DNA from: Acinetobacter sp. NIPH 2699
Lineage (GTDB): Bacteria > Pseudomonadota > Gammaproteobacteria > Pseudomonadales > Moraxellaceae
DNA: 64,000 bases
Reading direction: 5' to 3'
NCBI RefSeq assembly: GCF_022549355.1
Contig: NZ_JAKZGL010000018.1
Coordinates: 1 to 64,000 of the forward strand
The notes below the pieces were generated by a model that saw only the letters and a program-made list of their open reading frames with translations, did no database searches and was not told where the DNA came from. The position numbers and the translations under genes were made by a program. Shown piece after piece: positions 26,482 through 34,349 of the stretch; position 1 is the first letter of the stretch, and each line of letters starts with the position of its first letter.

Positions 26482-28353
26482 ATGGAATCATTTCGTACAG
26501 TCATTAAGGGTTGGCTTGGCAAAGTCCTATTATTTTTGTTTTTGACCCCTTTAGCACTTGTAGGTATTGAAGGATATTTTAGTGGTGGCAATAAAGTCGA
26601 TGTTGCCAAATCGGTAAATGGTCAGGATATTTCTAATAAAGAATTAGAAAATGCAATCAAGAACTATAAAGACCAATACTTATCATTGGTTCAAGGTGAT
26701 GAATCGCTGCTCAATCTGCCTGTTATTCAGGAAAAAGCCTTAGATGCACTTGTTGCACGTAGTTTATTGTCGCAGCAAGCAGATAAGTTAGGAATCTCCT
26801 TAAGTGATGTGCAGCTTGAGCAAATGTTGGCTCAACAGCCGGGTTTTCAAGAAAATGGCAAGTTTTCTCAACAATTATATGAAAACTATTTACGCTCTGC
26901 GGGTATGACCAATCAGGGCTTGATCGCGAGTCTGCGCCAAGATCATGCATTGAAAATGATTTCTTCAACGCTAGTAGAATATGCATTGGTCAGTCAGTCC
27001 GATTTGCAGCAATTGGCTAATCTGCAAACGGAGCAGCGCACGCTACATTTAGCAAGTATCAAATTAGATGACTACAAAAAAGGAATAACAGCCACTAATC
27101 AAGAAATCACTGATTACTACAACAAGCATAAAAATGAATTTAAGCAAGTTGCAAGTGTCGATGTTGATTATGTGGTTTTAAGCCCAGCTTTATTACCTCA
27201 AGCAAATCTGGCAGTAACCGAAGCTAATTTACAACAGGCTTATGCAGCATTTGTGGAAAAACAACAAAAAGATGTAAAGCGTGAAGTTAAGCACATCTTG
27301 ATCACAACAGATGAACGTGATGATGTGGCTGCTCAAAAGCTTGCCAATGATGTCTATGCCAAAATTCAAGCAGGGATGACATTTGCTCAAGCAGCAGCGC
27401 AATTCTCTGACGACCCTACCTCAAAAACACAAGGTGGTTTGGTTGAGTCTTATGCACCTGGCGCTTTCTCTGCTGATTTTGACAGTGCGGTAAATGCGCT
27501 AAAGAATGGTCAAGTTTCAAAACCAGTGAAAACTCAGTATGGTTATCATATTATTGAGACAAACACACCAGAAGCAAACATTCCATCATTCGAGTCTGAA
27601 AAAACACGTTTAACCGCAGAAGTTGAAAAGACCAAAGTTGCTAATTCATTTAGTGATACGGTGAATAACTTAAATGAAATGGTTGTAGGCGGGGACTCCT
27701 TGGATGTGGTTGCACAAGAGATTAAAGCGGCACGTATTGAATCTGCACATACAGTGACTTTAGCAACACAAAATCCAGTGTTAAGCGATCTAAGTGTCAA
27801 AGCAAAATTGTTTAGTGATGATGTAAAAAATGGTGATCGTAATGCATCATCCAATATTCAATTGGCGAATGGTGATACGGTTTGGATTAAAGTTCGTGAT
27901 TATCATCCAGCAGGGACTAAACCTTTGTCCCAAGTTACAGCTGATGTAAAAGCCAAAGTAATTGAAGATAAGGCTTATAAAGCAGCACAAGCGAAAGTTG
28001 CGAAAACCTTAGCGGATTTCAAGACTCAACCCGCTGCTAACGTCGTTGCTCAATCAAATGTTGCTTTTGAGAATGCAGGTACTTTTGCACGCTCTCAAGG
28101 TTTGAAACGTGCGATTGAACGTGCCGCATTTAGTCTTGCAGCACCGAGCAAAGATGGGATGTGGTCTGCAACAACGACGAAGTTACCAAATGAGTTGGTG
28201 ATCGTTGCGGTTTCAAAAGTAGATAGCAGTGTAGCAAGTGGTTTGCCAGCAGAGGAGTTGAAGGAGTTAAAACAGCTTTATCAGCAGTTCCGTGGGCAAC
28301 AAATTCTGGAAGACTATACTGAATATTTAAGATCACAAGCAGAAATCAAATAA
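26482..28353 (+). CDS. ppiD: Periplasmic folding chaperone PpiD (SurA N-domain, parvulin)
   Basis: This 623-residue protein is anchored by one N-terminal helix (about residues 13-31) and works on the periplasmic face, where it assists proteins leaving the Sec channel. A SurA-like N-domain (about 35-170) is followed by one parvulin domain (about 265-360) with HILI, GGLVESYAPGAF and QYGYHII. In E. coli ppiD also follows hupB, and the same order here supports the call. Confidence 0.94.
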   Translation: MESFRTVIKGWLGKVLLFLFLTPLALVGIEGYFSGGNKVDVAKSVNGQDISNKELENAIKNYKDQYLSLVQGDESLLNLPVIQEKALDALVARSLLSQQADKLGISLSDVQLEQMLAQQPGFQENGKFSQQLYENYLRSAGMTNQGLIASLRQDHALKMISSTLVEYALVSQSDLQQLANLQTEQRTLHLASIKLDDYKKGITATNQEITDYYNKHKNEFKQVASVDVDYVVLSPALLPQANLAVTEANLQQAYAAFVEKQQKDVKREVKHILITTDERDDVAAQKLANDVYAKIQAGMTFAQAAAQFSDDPTSKTQGGLVESYAPGAFSADFDSAVNALKNGQVSKPVKTQYGYHIIETNTPEANIPSFESEKTRLTAEVEKTKVANSFSDTVNNLNEMVVGGDSLDVVAQEIKAARIESAHTVTLATQNPVLSDLSVKAKLFSDDVKNGDRNASSNIQLANGDTVWIKVRDYHPAGTKPLSQVTADVKAKVIEDKAYKAAQAKVAKTLADFKTQPAANVVAQSNVAFENAGTFARSQGLKRAIERAAFSLAAPSKDGMWSATTTKLPNELVIVAVSKVDSSVASGLPAEELKELKQLYQQFRGQQILEDYTEYLRSQAEIK

Positions 28354-28366
28354 GTTTGATTGAAGC

Positions 28367-28400
28367 AAAAAAGCCAGTTTTCTTAAAACTGGCTTTTTTT
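28367..28400. terminator. Shared convergent terminator (ppiD and cpoB)
   Basis: AAAAAAGCCAGTTTT and AAAACTGGCTTTTTT pair around a short CTTA-containing loop. Both orientations end in T-runs. Confidence 0.9.
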
Positions 28401-28415
28401 ATGCAGAGTTGAAAA

Positions 28416-29219
28416 TTATTTCTTCTGAATAAATTTTGCTTCCTCTGATTGAGGGTATTGGGTCAGCAATTTGGTTTTGTACTGATTTGCTTGGGCTGTA
28501 TTCTTATCTACTTCATTTGCGATGCTGTAAAGTTGATATAAGGCACGTGAGGCTCTAGCCGAGTTTGGGTAATTATTGGCGACCGTACTATAGTTTTGTT
28601 TAGCAGCGCTATAGTCGGCTGGAGTAATTGCCAAATAAAATTCTGCAAGCCAAAAATATGCATTACCGATATAAATGCCGTTTGGATGATTCTTAATGAA
28701 ATTCTGCATAGGTTGAATCGCTTGTTTCGCGCCACCTTGTTTATATGCATCCAATGCAACTGTATAAGCTGCTTTCTCTAACTCAAGTTGATTGTTCGCA
28801 TTGATATTGGCGGCTGCTGCACTTGGTTGAGGCTGTGCTTCAACGGGTGTTGGCGCAATCGTATTTGAAACGGGTTGTGAGGCATCAATTGGTTCGTCGG
28901 CATGTTCTTCAGGTGGATCGATTTTCTGAGAAAGTAATTCTAAGCGTTGGTCTAAGTCGGTATAGCGATTTGTGAGTTCTTTTTTTAGTTGTTCAATTGC
29001 GTTGTCATGCTCTTCAAGCTGACCGCGTAATTTACGAACTTCTTCTTCGAGTCTTTGATTTTTTTGAATGAGATCCCAATTTAAGTTTGAGCCTACATTT
29101 ACGGTATTGCCATTATTGGCAGTCTGTTGGCTTAATGCTCGAGATTCAATTGGGACATTGGCATATAAATGTGCACTGCTGAGTAAGGCAACAAAAAGTA
29201 CAGAATGCTTTTTTAGCAT
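28416..29219 (-). CDS. cpoB: Tol-Pal system protein CpoB (YbgF)
   Basis: This 267-residue periplasmic protein links the Tol-Pal envelope machinery with cell-wall synthesis at division. A signal peptide ends near AHLYA (residue 20). Residues about 50-95 form a trimerising coiled coil, a Pro/Ala-rich linker covers about 105-140, and TPR-like repeats follow. In many gammaproteobacteria it follows pal; here pal is not in this window on the upstream side, so the gene has its own promoter. Confidence 0.9.
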   Translation of the reverse strand: MLKKHSVLFVALLSSAHLYANVPIESRALSQQTANNGNTVNVGSNLNWDLIQKNQRLEEEVRKLRGQLEEHDNAIEQLKKELTNRYTDLDQRLELLSQKIDPPEEHADEPIDASQPVSNTIAPTPVEAQPQPSAAAANINANNQLELEKAAYTVALDAYKQGGAKQAIQPMQNFIKNHPNGIYIGNAYFWLAEFYLAITPADYSAAKQNYSTVANNYPNSARASRALYQLYSIANEVDKNTAQANQYKTKLLTQYPQSEEAKFIQKK

Positions 29220-29484
29220 GAAGATTTATCCATAAAGTTGAAAAATAAAGCTGTGAAATGTTAACAGACCCTACACACAGCATATATACGTTCTGATTAA
29301 GTCATTAAAACAGCAACTCGTTTAAATGCAATAAGCATTTACAATCTTCAAGCATTTTTGGTGGGAATTGGTTTATTGTTGTTCAATGTTTGTACATCTT
29401 TTTAAAATGCATCGAGAGTAAGATTGTAATTGATGAGGAATTAGACGGTTGAGCTAAAAACTCACTAAAAAACAGAGACAAGTC
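29220..29484. other. Gene-free stretch before the SRP RNA
   Basis: This AT-rich stretch lies between the cpoB start and the ffs promoter. It must hold the cpoB promoter on the minus strand. I see no open frame, repeat or stable hairpin worth naming. Confidence 0.6.
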
Positions 29485-29512
29485 TTGCAACTCAAATAAA
29501 AATCTCTATACT
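29485..29512 (+). promoter_or_regulatory. Promoter of the SRP RNA gene
   Basis: TTGCAA at 29485-29490, a 16-base spacer and TATACT at 29507-29512 place the start close to the 5' end of the RNA. Confidence 0.8.
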
Positions 29513-29522
29513 TTGTCTTGCA

Positions 29523-29640
<118 letters not shown>

Positions 29641-29652
29641 TTTTATTTCCAA

Positions 29653-30135
29653 TTATTCTTCATCGCTCGTTCGAGCAATTGCTTTTAAAATCACATCCAT
29701 ATCAAAACCTCGATACTGTAAAAACCGAATTTGCTTTGCCTTGATTTTTGGATCTTTAGCAATATCTTGCCCAAATTTTTTGATCTTCAGTTGATAGGCT
29801 TGCTCAAGCCAGTTAACTTCTTTTAGTTCATCTATAATCAGTTCAGCATCAAGTTGTTTGCTTTTTAAGGTCTGTTTGATGCGTTGTAAGCCTTTTCCTT
29901 TTCGAATTTGGCTTGCAAGCGTGAGTTCAGCGACCCGTTGATCACTCTGATAGTTTTGCTGTGCCAATTCTGCAACTAAATCATTAACTTCTTCAGGGTT
30001 GGCTGCATATCGGTTGAGTCGCTCAATCAGCTCTGCTTGTGAATAATCACATCGAGTCAGTAGAGCGAAGGCATACGAGCGTAGTCTTTGCCCTGTGAGT
30101 GTTTTGGGCTTGTCAGATTTATGGGTGTTAAACAT
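29653..30135 (-). CDS. recX: RecA regulator RecX
   Basis: This 160-residue helical protein caps RecA filaments and limits recombination and SOS-type activity. Three-helix repeats are visible, with family residues such as LLTRCDYSQAEL and QFLQYRGF-like FLQYRGFDMD near the C-terminus. GAGGAAAG precedes the ATG. It lies downstream of recA on the same strand, separated by a hairpin terminator, so it is probably made from partial read-through, as in E. coli. Confidence 0.93.
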   Translation of the reverse strand: MFNTHKSDKPKTLTGQRLRSYAFALLTRCDYSQAELIERLNRYAANPEEVNDLVAELAQQNYQSDQRVAELTLASQIRKGKGLQRIKQTLKSKQLDAELIIDELKEVNWLEQAYQLKIKKFGQDIAKDPKIKAKQIRFLQYRGFDMDVILKAIARTSDEE

Positions 30136-30149
30136 TCTTTCCTCTGAAA

Positions 30150-30174
30150 TAAAAACGCCCCGAAGGGCGTTTTG
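30150..30174 (-). terminator. recA terminator/attenuator before recX
   Basis: On the minus strand AAAACGCCC, a TTCG tetraloop and GGGCGTTTT form a very stable hairpin followed by T. It sits two bases after the recA stop and lowers transcription into recX. Confidence 0.88.
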
Positions 30175-30176
30175 GT

Positions 30177-31220
30177 TTAGCTTTCTAACAAATCAGGTTC
30201 TTTTTCATCTTCAGTTTGCACTGCTTCATTATTCTTGGTTAAAAGCAGTTCACGAATCAGCTTTTCAATTTCTTGAGCGATAAGCGGATTCTCTTCAAAA
30301 TGACGAATCACGTTATTTTTACCTTGGCCAATCTTGTTGCCTTTGTATGAATACCATGCGCCTGCTTTTTGAACAAGTTCTTGTTGAACGGCAAGATCAA
30401 CCAGTTCACCCAACTGGTTGGTGCCTTTACCATACATGATTTGGAAAACTGCTTCTTTAAAAGGCGGTGCCATTTTGTTTTTAACAACTTTAACTCTGGT
30501 TTCGTTACCCGTGATTTCATCGCCTTCTTTAACTGCACCGATACGACGAATATCTAAGCGGATAGAAGCATAGAATTTAAGTGCGTTACCACCTGTTGTG
30601 GTTTCGGGACTACCAAACATGACACCAATCTTCATACGAATTTGGTTAATGAAGATCACCATACAGTTCGAGCGTTTTGCATTACCTGTGATTTTACGCA
30701 ATGCCTGACTCATCAAACGTGCTTGCAAGCCCATGTGTGAGTCACCCATTTCACCTTCAATTTCGGCTTTAGGTGTAAGGGCAGCAACCGAATCGACAAC
30801 GATCATGTCAATCGCACCAGAGCGAACTAACATATCTGCAATTTCTAAGGCTTGTTCACCATTGTCTGGTTGAGAAACCAATAGGTTATCAATATCTACG
30901 CCTAGTTTACGTGCATATTGAGGATCTAAGGCATGCTCAGCATCGATAAAAGCACAGGTACCGCCAGTCTTTTGACATTGTGCGATTGCTTGCAATGTCA
31001 TGGTGGTTTTACCTGATGATTCTGGGCCGTAAATCTCGATGATACGACCTTTAGGTAATCCGCCAATTCCTAATGCGATATCTAATGTTAAAGAACCTGT
31101 AGAAACAGCCTCAACTGCCAGTACAGTGTTATCGCCTAAGCGCATTACTGTATTTTTACCGAATTGTTTCTCAATCTGGCTTAATGCAGCTTGTAGCGCT
31201 TTGCTTTTATTATCATCCAT
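30177..31220 (-). CDS. recA: Recombinase RecA
   Basis: This 347-residue recombinase forms filaments on single-stranded DNA, drives strand exchange and triggers cleavage of UmuD-type repressors. Walker A is GPESSGKT at 65-72; [26 protein letters not shown] and the loop with [14 protein letters not shown] are all intact. The acidic C-terminus is present. Acinetobacter is known to lack LexA, and I see no LexA-type box upstream; instead the leader contains an inverted repeat. Confidence 0.97.
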   Translation of the reverse strand: MDDNKSKALQAALSQIEKQFGKNTVMRLGDNTVLAVEAVSTGSLTLDIALGIGGLPKGRIIEIYGPESSGKTTMTLQAIAQCQKTGGTCAFIDAEHALDPQYARKLGVDIDNLLVSQPDNGEQALEIADMLVRSGAIDMIVVDSVAALTPKAEIEGEMGDSHMGLQARLMSQALRKITGNAKRSNCMVIFINQIRMKIGVMFGSPETTTGGNALKFYASIRLDIRRIGAVKEGDEITGNETRVKVVKNKMAPPFKEAVFQIMYGKGTNQLGELVDLAVQQELVQKAGAWYSYKGNKIGQGKNNVIRHFEENPLIAQEIEKLIRELLLTKNNEAVQTEDEKEPDLLES

Positions 31221-31255
31221 CTCAAAACCTCAAAACTTTATCTTCTTAACGACTA

Positions 31256-31298
31256 ACCCAAGTGGATGTATTGAATCTCAACTTGTTGGGACTTGGGT
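31256..31298 (-). promoter_or_regulatory. Inverted repeat in the recA leader
   Basis: ACCCAAGT (31256-31263) and ACTTGGGT (31291-31298) are perfect 8-base arms, and a small CAAC-TT-GTTG hairpin lies between them at 31279-31288. The element ends about 35 bases before the recA start and would form a stem-loop in the recA mRNA. Control of recA through its 5' leader has been reported in A. baumannii; that this is the same element is inference. Confidence 0.55.
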
Positions 31299-31380
31299 AT
31301 AGTGGCAGATTCTCGTTGTTTATTCTACATCGTATCTGTGTCTGTGCGACACGAGATGACGTACCCATAATTAGAAATTT

Positions 31381-31809
31381 TTACTCATCATGGAATGTCC
31401 ATGATTGCGTATTTTCCTGTTTAAAACGATTGATATCACGACGATCTTTCTTACTTGGTCGATGATCAGGTCGGGCTAGATTATGCAATTTTCGCTGTGA
31501 TGCTTGCAACTCTCGACGCTCGATACTTTCAGTTGTTTCTTCATAAAGTTGTTGAGCCATTGGCGCACCGCCGCGCACGGCAGAAAGGGCTTTTACCAGC
31601 ACGGTTTTTTTCTCAAAACCTTGTTGAATGGTGAGTTGCATTCCAACACGCACATCTCTTGATACTTTGACGCGTTCATTGTTGTGATGTACTTTGCCGC
31701 CTTCTATGGCAGCTTTAGCAATTGAGCGTGTTTTAAAAAAACGTGCTGCCCAAAGCCATTTATCAATTCGCATGGCTTCCATGCTTGCTGGTTCATGCTG
31801 TTTTGGCAT
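31381..31809 (-). CDS. hslR: Ribosome-associated heat shock protein Hsp15
   Basis: This 142-residue S4-domain RNA-binding protein recycles free 50S subunits that still carry a nascent chain. The S4 domain (about residues 13-75) starts RIDKWLWAARFFKTRSIA, and the C-terminus is basic (HRPSKKDRRDINRFK) as in E. coli HslR. AGGT five bases before the ATG at 31809 supports this start. It overlaps yrfG by 17 bases; the yrfG-hslR order is also that of E. coli. Confidence 0.93.
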   Translation of the reverse strand: MPKQHEPASMEAMRIDKWLWAARFFKTRSIAKAAIEGGKVHHNNERVKVSRDVRVGMQLTIQQGFEKKTVLVKALSAVRGGAPMAQQLYEETTESIERRELQASQRKLHNLARPDHRPSKKDRRDINRFKQENTQSWTFHDE

Positions 31810-32491
31810 CTATTACCTGTGAGTTTTCAAGATAATCAAAGAGTTCAGTTAAATGATCAAGTGCAGGATAAGCAAGTTCTGTGGTATTTCTTGAGGGCTT
31901 AGCACTTGATGGTTGTAAAATGCTAAATAGACGTGAAATACCAAAGTTTTCAGCACCGTTGAGCACAGCCACTGTATCATCTACAAACACAGCTTGGGCT
32001 GGGTCGAATGGATGTAACTGCTGGAGTGCTTGCCAAAATTCAATATCTTCTTTGGCGTAGCCTAGTTCTTCACTACTGATCATCAATTCAAAATATGGGC
32101 TAAGTTCGACATTTTCAAGTTTGAGTTGTAGTCCAGCCCGATCAGCATTGGTCAATAGCCAACAACGATAACCTTGTGTGGTTAATTGTTCGAGTAGTTC
32201 ATGGCAGCCAATACGCGCTTGGATTTTATCTCGATGCTCATGTTGTAGTTGCAGCACATCAACACCGACTTTAGCCGTCCAGTACGCCGAAGAATACCAA
32301 GATAGTGTATGCTTATGTTGTTGGTAGAATTGAAATAGTGTCTGTTGACTTTGCTCAAGATTGCATTGATGCACTTGAGCATGGCGCTCAGGCAAACAAT
32401 GATTCCAGATAAAATCATCAAAAGCTAAATCAAGTAATGTGCCATCCATGTCAAACATGATAATTGGCTGCTGTAACTCTGAATATGACAT
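31793..32491 (-). CDS. yrfG: HAD-family GMP/IMP nucleotidase YrfG
   Basis: This 232-residue haloacid dehalogenase-type phosphatase has the nucleophile motif FDMDGTLLDLAFDDFIW at about 13-29, the second motif LLTNA, a lysine in GYAKED and the acidic VFVDDT. The first motif closely matches E. coli YrfG, a 5'-nucleotidase for GMP and IMP. It sits upstream of and overlapping hslR. Its start is only 11 bases from the divergent cysQ start. Confidence 0.88.
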   Translation of the reverse strand: MSYSELQQPIIMFDMDGTLLDLAFDDFIWNHCLPERHAQVHQCNLEQSQQTLFQFYQQHKHTLSWYSSAYWTAKVGVDVLQLQHEHRDKIQARIGCHELLEQLTTQGYRCWLLTNADRAGLQLKLENVELSPYFELMISSEELGYAKEDIEFWQALQQLHPFDPAQAVFVDDTVAVLNGAENFGISRLFSILQPSSAKPSRNTTELAYPALDHLTELFDYLENSQVIDAKTA

Positions 32492-32502
32492 AAGGTTGAT
32501 CT

Positions 32503-33360
32503 ATGTTTATTAAAACGCTTGCCCCACAAGATCACATCATCTTGCAACTTGTTCCAATCATGGCGCAGGCTAGTCAAATATTACTGGAAGAATATCAAAA
32601 TTATTGTGCAGGTGGTGAGTTTAATATTCAGGAAAAAAGTGATGATTCTCCTGTGACCCAAGCAGATTTAAAAGTAAATCATTTCTTATTGAAGCATTTA
32701 GCTGAAATTACACCAGATTTACCTGTTTTATCAGAGGAAAGTGATTATTCAGCACGACAAGCATGGCCGCGTTGCTGGATGCTTGACCCATTAGATGGAA
32801 CCAAAGAGTTTATTCATGAGCGTGATGAATTTACCATCAATCTCAGTTTAATTGAGGATCATCAGACGACATTTGCCATTATTGCTGTGCCATGTGAGCA
32901 AGTGATGTACATTGGTTATCGCTCACAACTCCCTTATAAATACAGTTTTAGTCGTCAAGAATGGTTCCAATATCAGATTGAAGCACACGATAATGAAGCA
33001 CCCATCCAAGTGGGGCTGAGCCATAATAGTAAAAACCCTAAATATAAAAACTTTATTGAACCGATTTTGCAGGAGCATGAAGTGATTCGTCGTGAAGCGG
33101 GCAGTGCATATAAGTTTTGTATGATGCTAGAGGGCGAAATTGATATTTATCCACGTTTTCATCCAACTTCAGAATGGGATACCAGTTCAGGACAAGCCTT
33201 TTTGGAAAGTATTGGTGGTGGTTTAATGACCTTGGCGGGAAAACCATTTCAATACAATCAGCGTGCAACCGTATTGAATGGCGGTTTTATCGCATTTAGA
33301 GATCAGGATTGCAAAAATATTGCTTATGATGCGTTGAGTCATTCAGGCATTTTAGATTGA
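32503..33360 (+). CDS. cysQ: 3'(2'),5'-bisphosphate nucleotidase CysQ
   Basis: This 285-residue Mg-dependent, Li-sensitive phosphatase removes the 3' phosphate of PAP, a toxic by-product of sulfate assimilation. The metal-binding motifs are SEESD, DPLDGTKEF and EWDTSSGQAFLE; the last varies slightly from the usual WDTAAG. AAGG lies seven bases before the ATG. The divergent start to yrfG leaves almost no space for promoters. Confidence 0.92.
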   Translation: MFIKTLAPQDHIILQLVPIMAQASQILLEEYQNYCAGGEFNIQEKSDDSPVTQADLKVNHFLLKHLAEITPDLPVLSEESDYSARQAWPRCWMLDPLDGTKEFIHERDEFTINLSLIEDHQTTFAIIAVPCEQVMYIGYRSQLPYKYSFSRQEWFQYQIEAHDNEAPIQVGLSHNSKNPKYKNFIEPILQEHEVIRREAGSAYKFCMMLEGEIDIYPRFHPTSEWDTSSGQAFLESIGGGLMTLAGKPFQYNQRATVLNGGFIAFRDQDCKNIAYDALSHSGILD

Positions 33361-33412
33361 GAGTTATTTCGCTCATGCTATAGTGGGGTAAATTTCAGCT
33401 CTGATTTTAAAT

Positions 33413-34144
33413 ATGGCCCTGCATTTATTACCGAAAAGCATGTTTGAGGCGATTGATTTGCTGCCTGATGCTTCAACGCCTGTGACTTTATTTACACGTC
33501 ATTCTTTGCGTGAGTTGGTCAATGGAAAAGGTTTGGCAGGTTATGATTTGCAGTTGACTGAGCAGGGGCGTGATCTGGCGTATGCATGGGGACAATATTT
33601 AATTCAAAATACAGATCGGGCCATACAACATTGTATTTCCAGTCCGATTCAGCGTTGTATTGATACTGCCGCATTGATGATCGAGGGTGCGGATGATGTG
33701 CATAAAGCAATCAATACCCATACCATTGAAATTGTAGAACAGCGTTTGTTGGTTGAACCGGGAAGTTTTGTTTTAGATATTCAACAGGCAGCTCCATTTT
33801 TCCATAAACAAGGAGCCTTGGGCTTTATTAATAGTTTTGTCAATAATGCCTTACCAGGCATGAAGCATCCAATCACGGGTGTGTTTGACGTCTTAGAATT
33901 ACTTTACCATACCCATCCAAGGAAACATTTGGGTTTAAGCTTGGCGGTCAGTCATGACACAATCCTTGCGGCAATCGTTGCTGTGATTTCAGGTAAAACT
34001 CAAATTGAACAAACAGACTGGCCTGAGATGATGGAGGGTTTATTTGTGTGGTTTGAAGGTGAGGACTTTGCGAGCAGCAAATTGAAATGGATTTGGCGTG
34101 GAAAGGAAGACGAGTTGATCATTGAGCATTTTCAAAATAAATAA
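33413..34144 (+). CDS. Histidine phosphatase family protein
   Basis: This 243-residue member of the histidine phosphatase superfamily has a phosphohistidine motif TRHS near residues 28-31, where RHG is usual. The later catalytic His is in AVSHDT. No signal peptide is visible, so it is cytoplasmic. It could act on a small phosphate ester; the substrate is unknown. It begins 52 bases after cysQ, and no clear ribosome site is seen before the ATG. Confidence 0.82.
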   Translation: MALHLLPKSMFEAIDLLPDASTPVTLFTRHSLRELVNGKGLAGYDLQLTEQGRDLAYAWGQYLIQNTDRAIQHCISSPIQRCIDTAALMIEGADDVHKAINTHTIEIVEQRLLVEPGSFVLDIQQAAPFFHKQGALGFINSFVNNALPGMKHPITGVFDVLELLYHTHPRKHLGLSLAVSHDTILAAIVAVISGKTQIEQTDWPEMMEGLFVWFEGEDFASSKLKWIWRGKEDELIIEHFQNK

Positions 34145-34305
34145 AATTTCATGTTGGTTGATAAAGCATAATTCATATTTTTGATAAATTTCTCATAGAA
34201 ATTTTTATCTCCTTTTTTAATTTTAAAATTAATTACCTAGCGATCAATTTAAGCTGATAATATAAGTAAATATATGATTTTATTTAACTAAATATTTAAC
34301 AAAAT

Positions 34306-34321
34306 TTATCGTTAACGATAA
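34306..34321. promoter_or_regulatory. Perfect 16-base palindrome upstream of the M66 protease
   Basis: TTATCGTTAACGATAA reads the same on both strands and lies 28 bases before the protease ATG, in an AT-rich gap. It fits a repressor operator near the promoter or start of transcription. The regulator is unknown. Confidence 0.5.
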
Positions 34322-34349
34322 TTCATTGTATTTTAATTGGGGAAATGTG

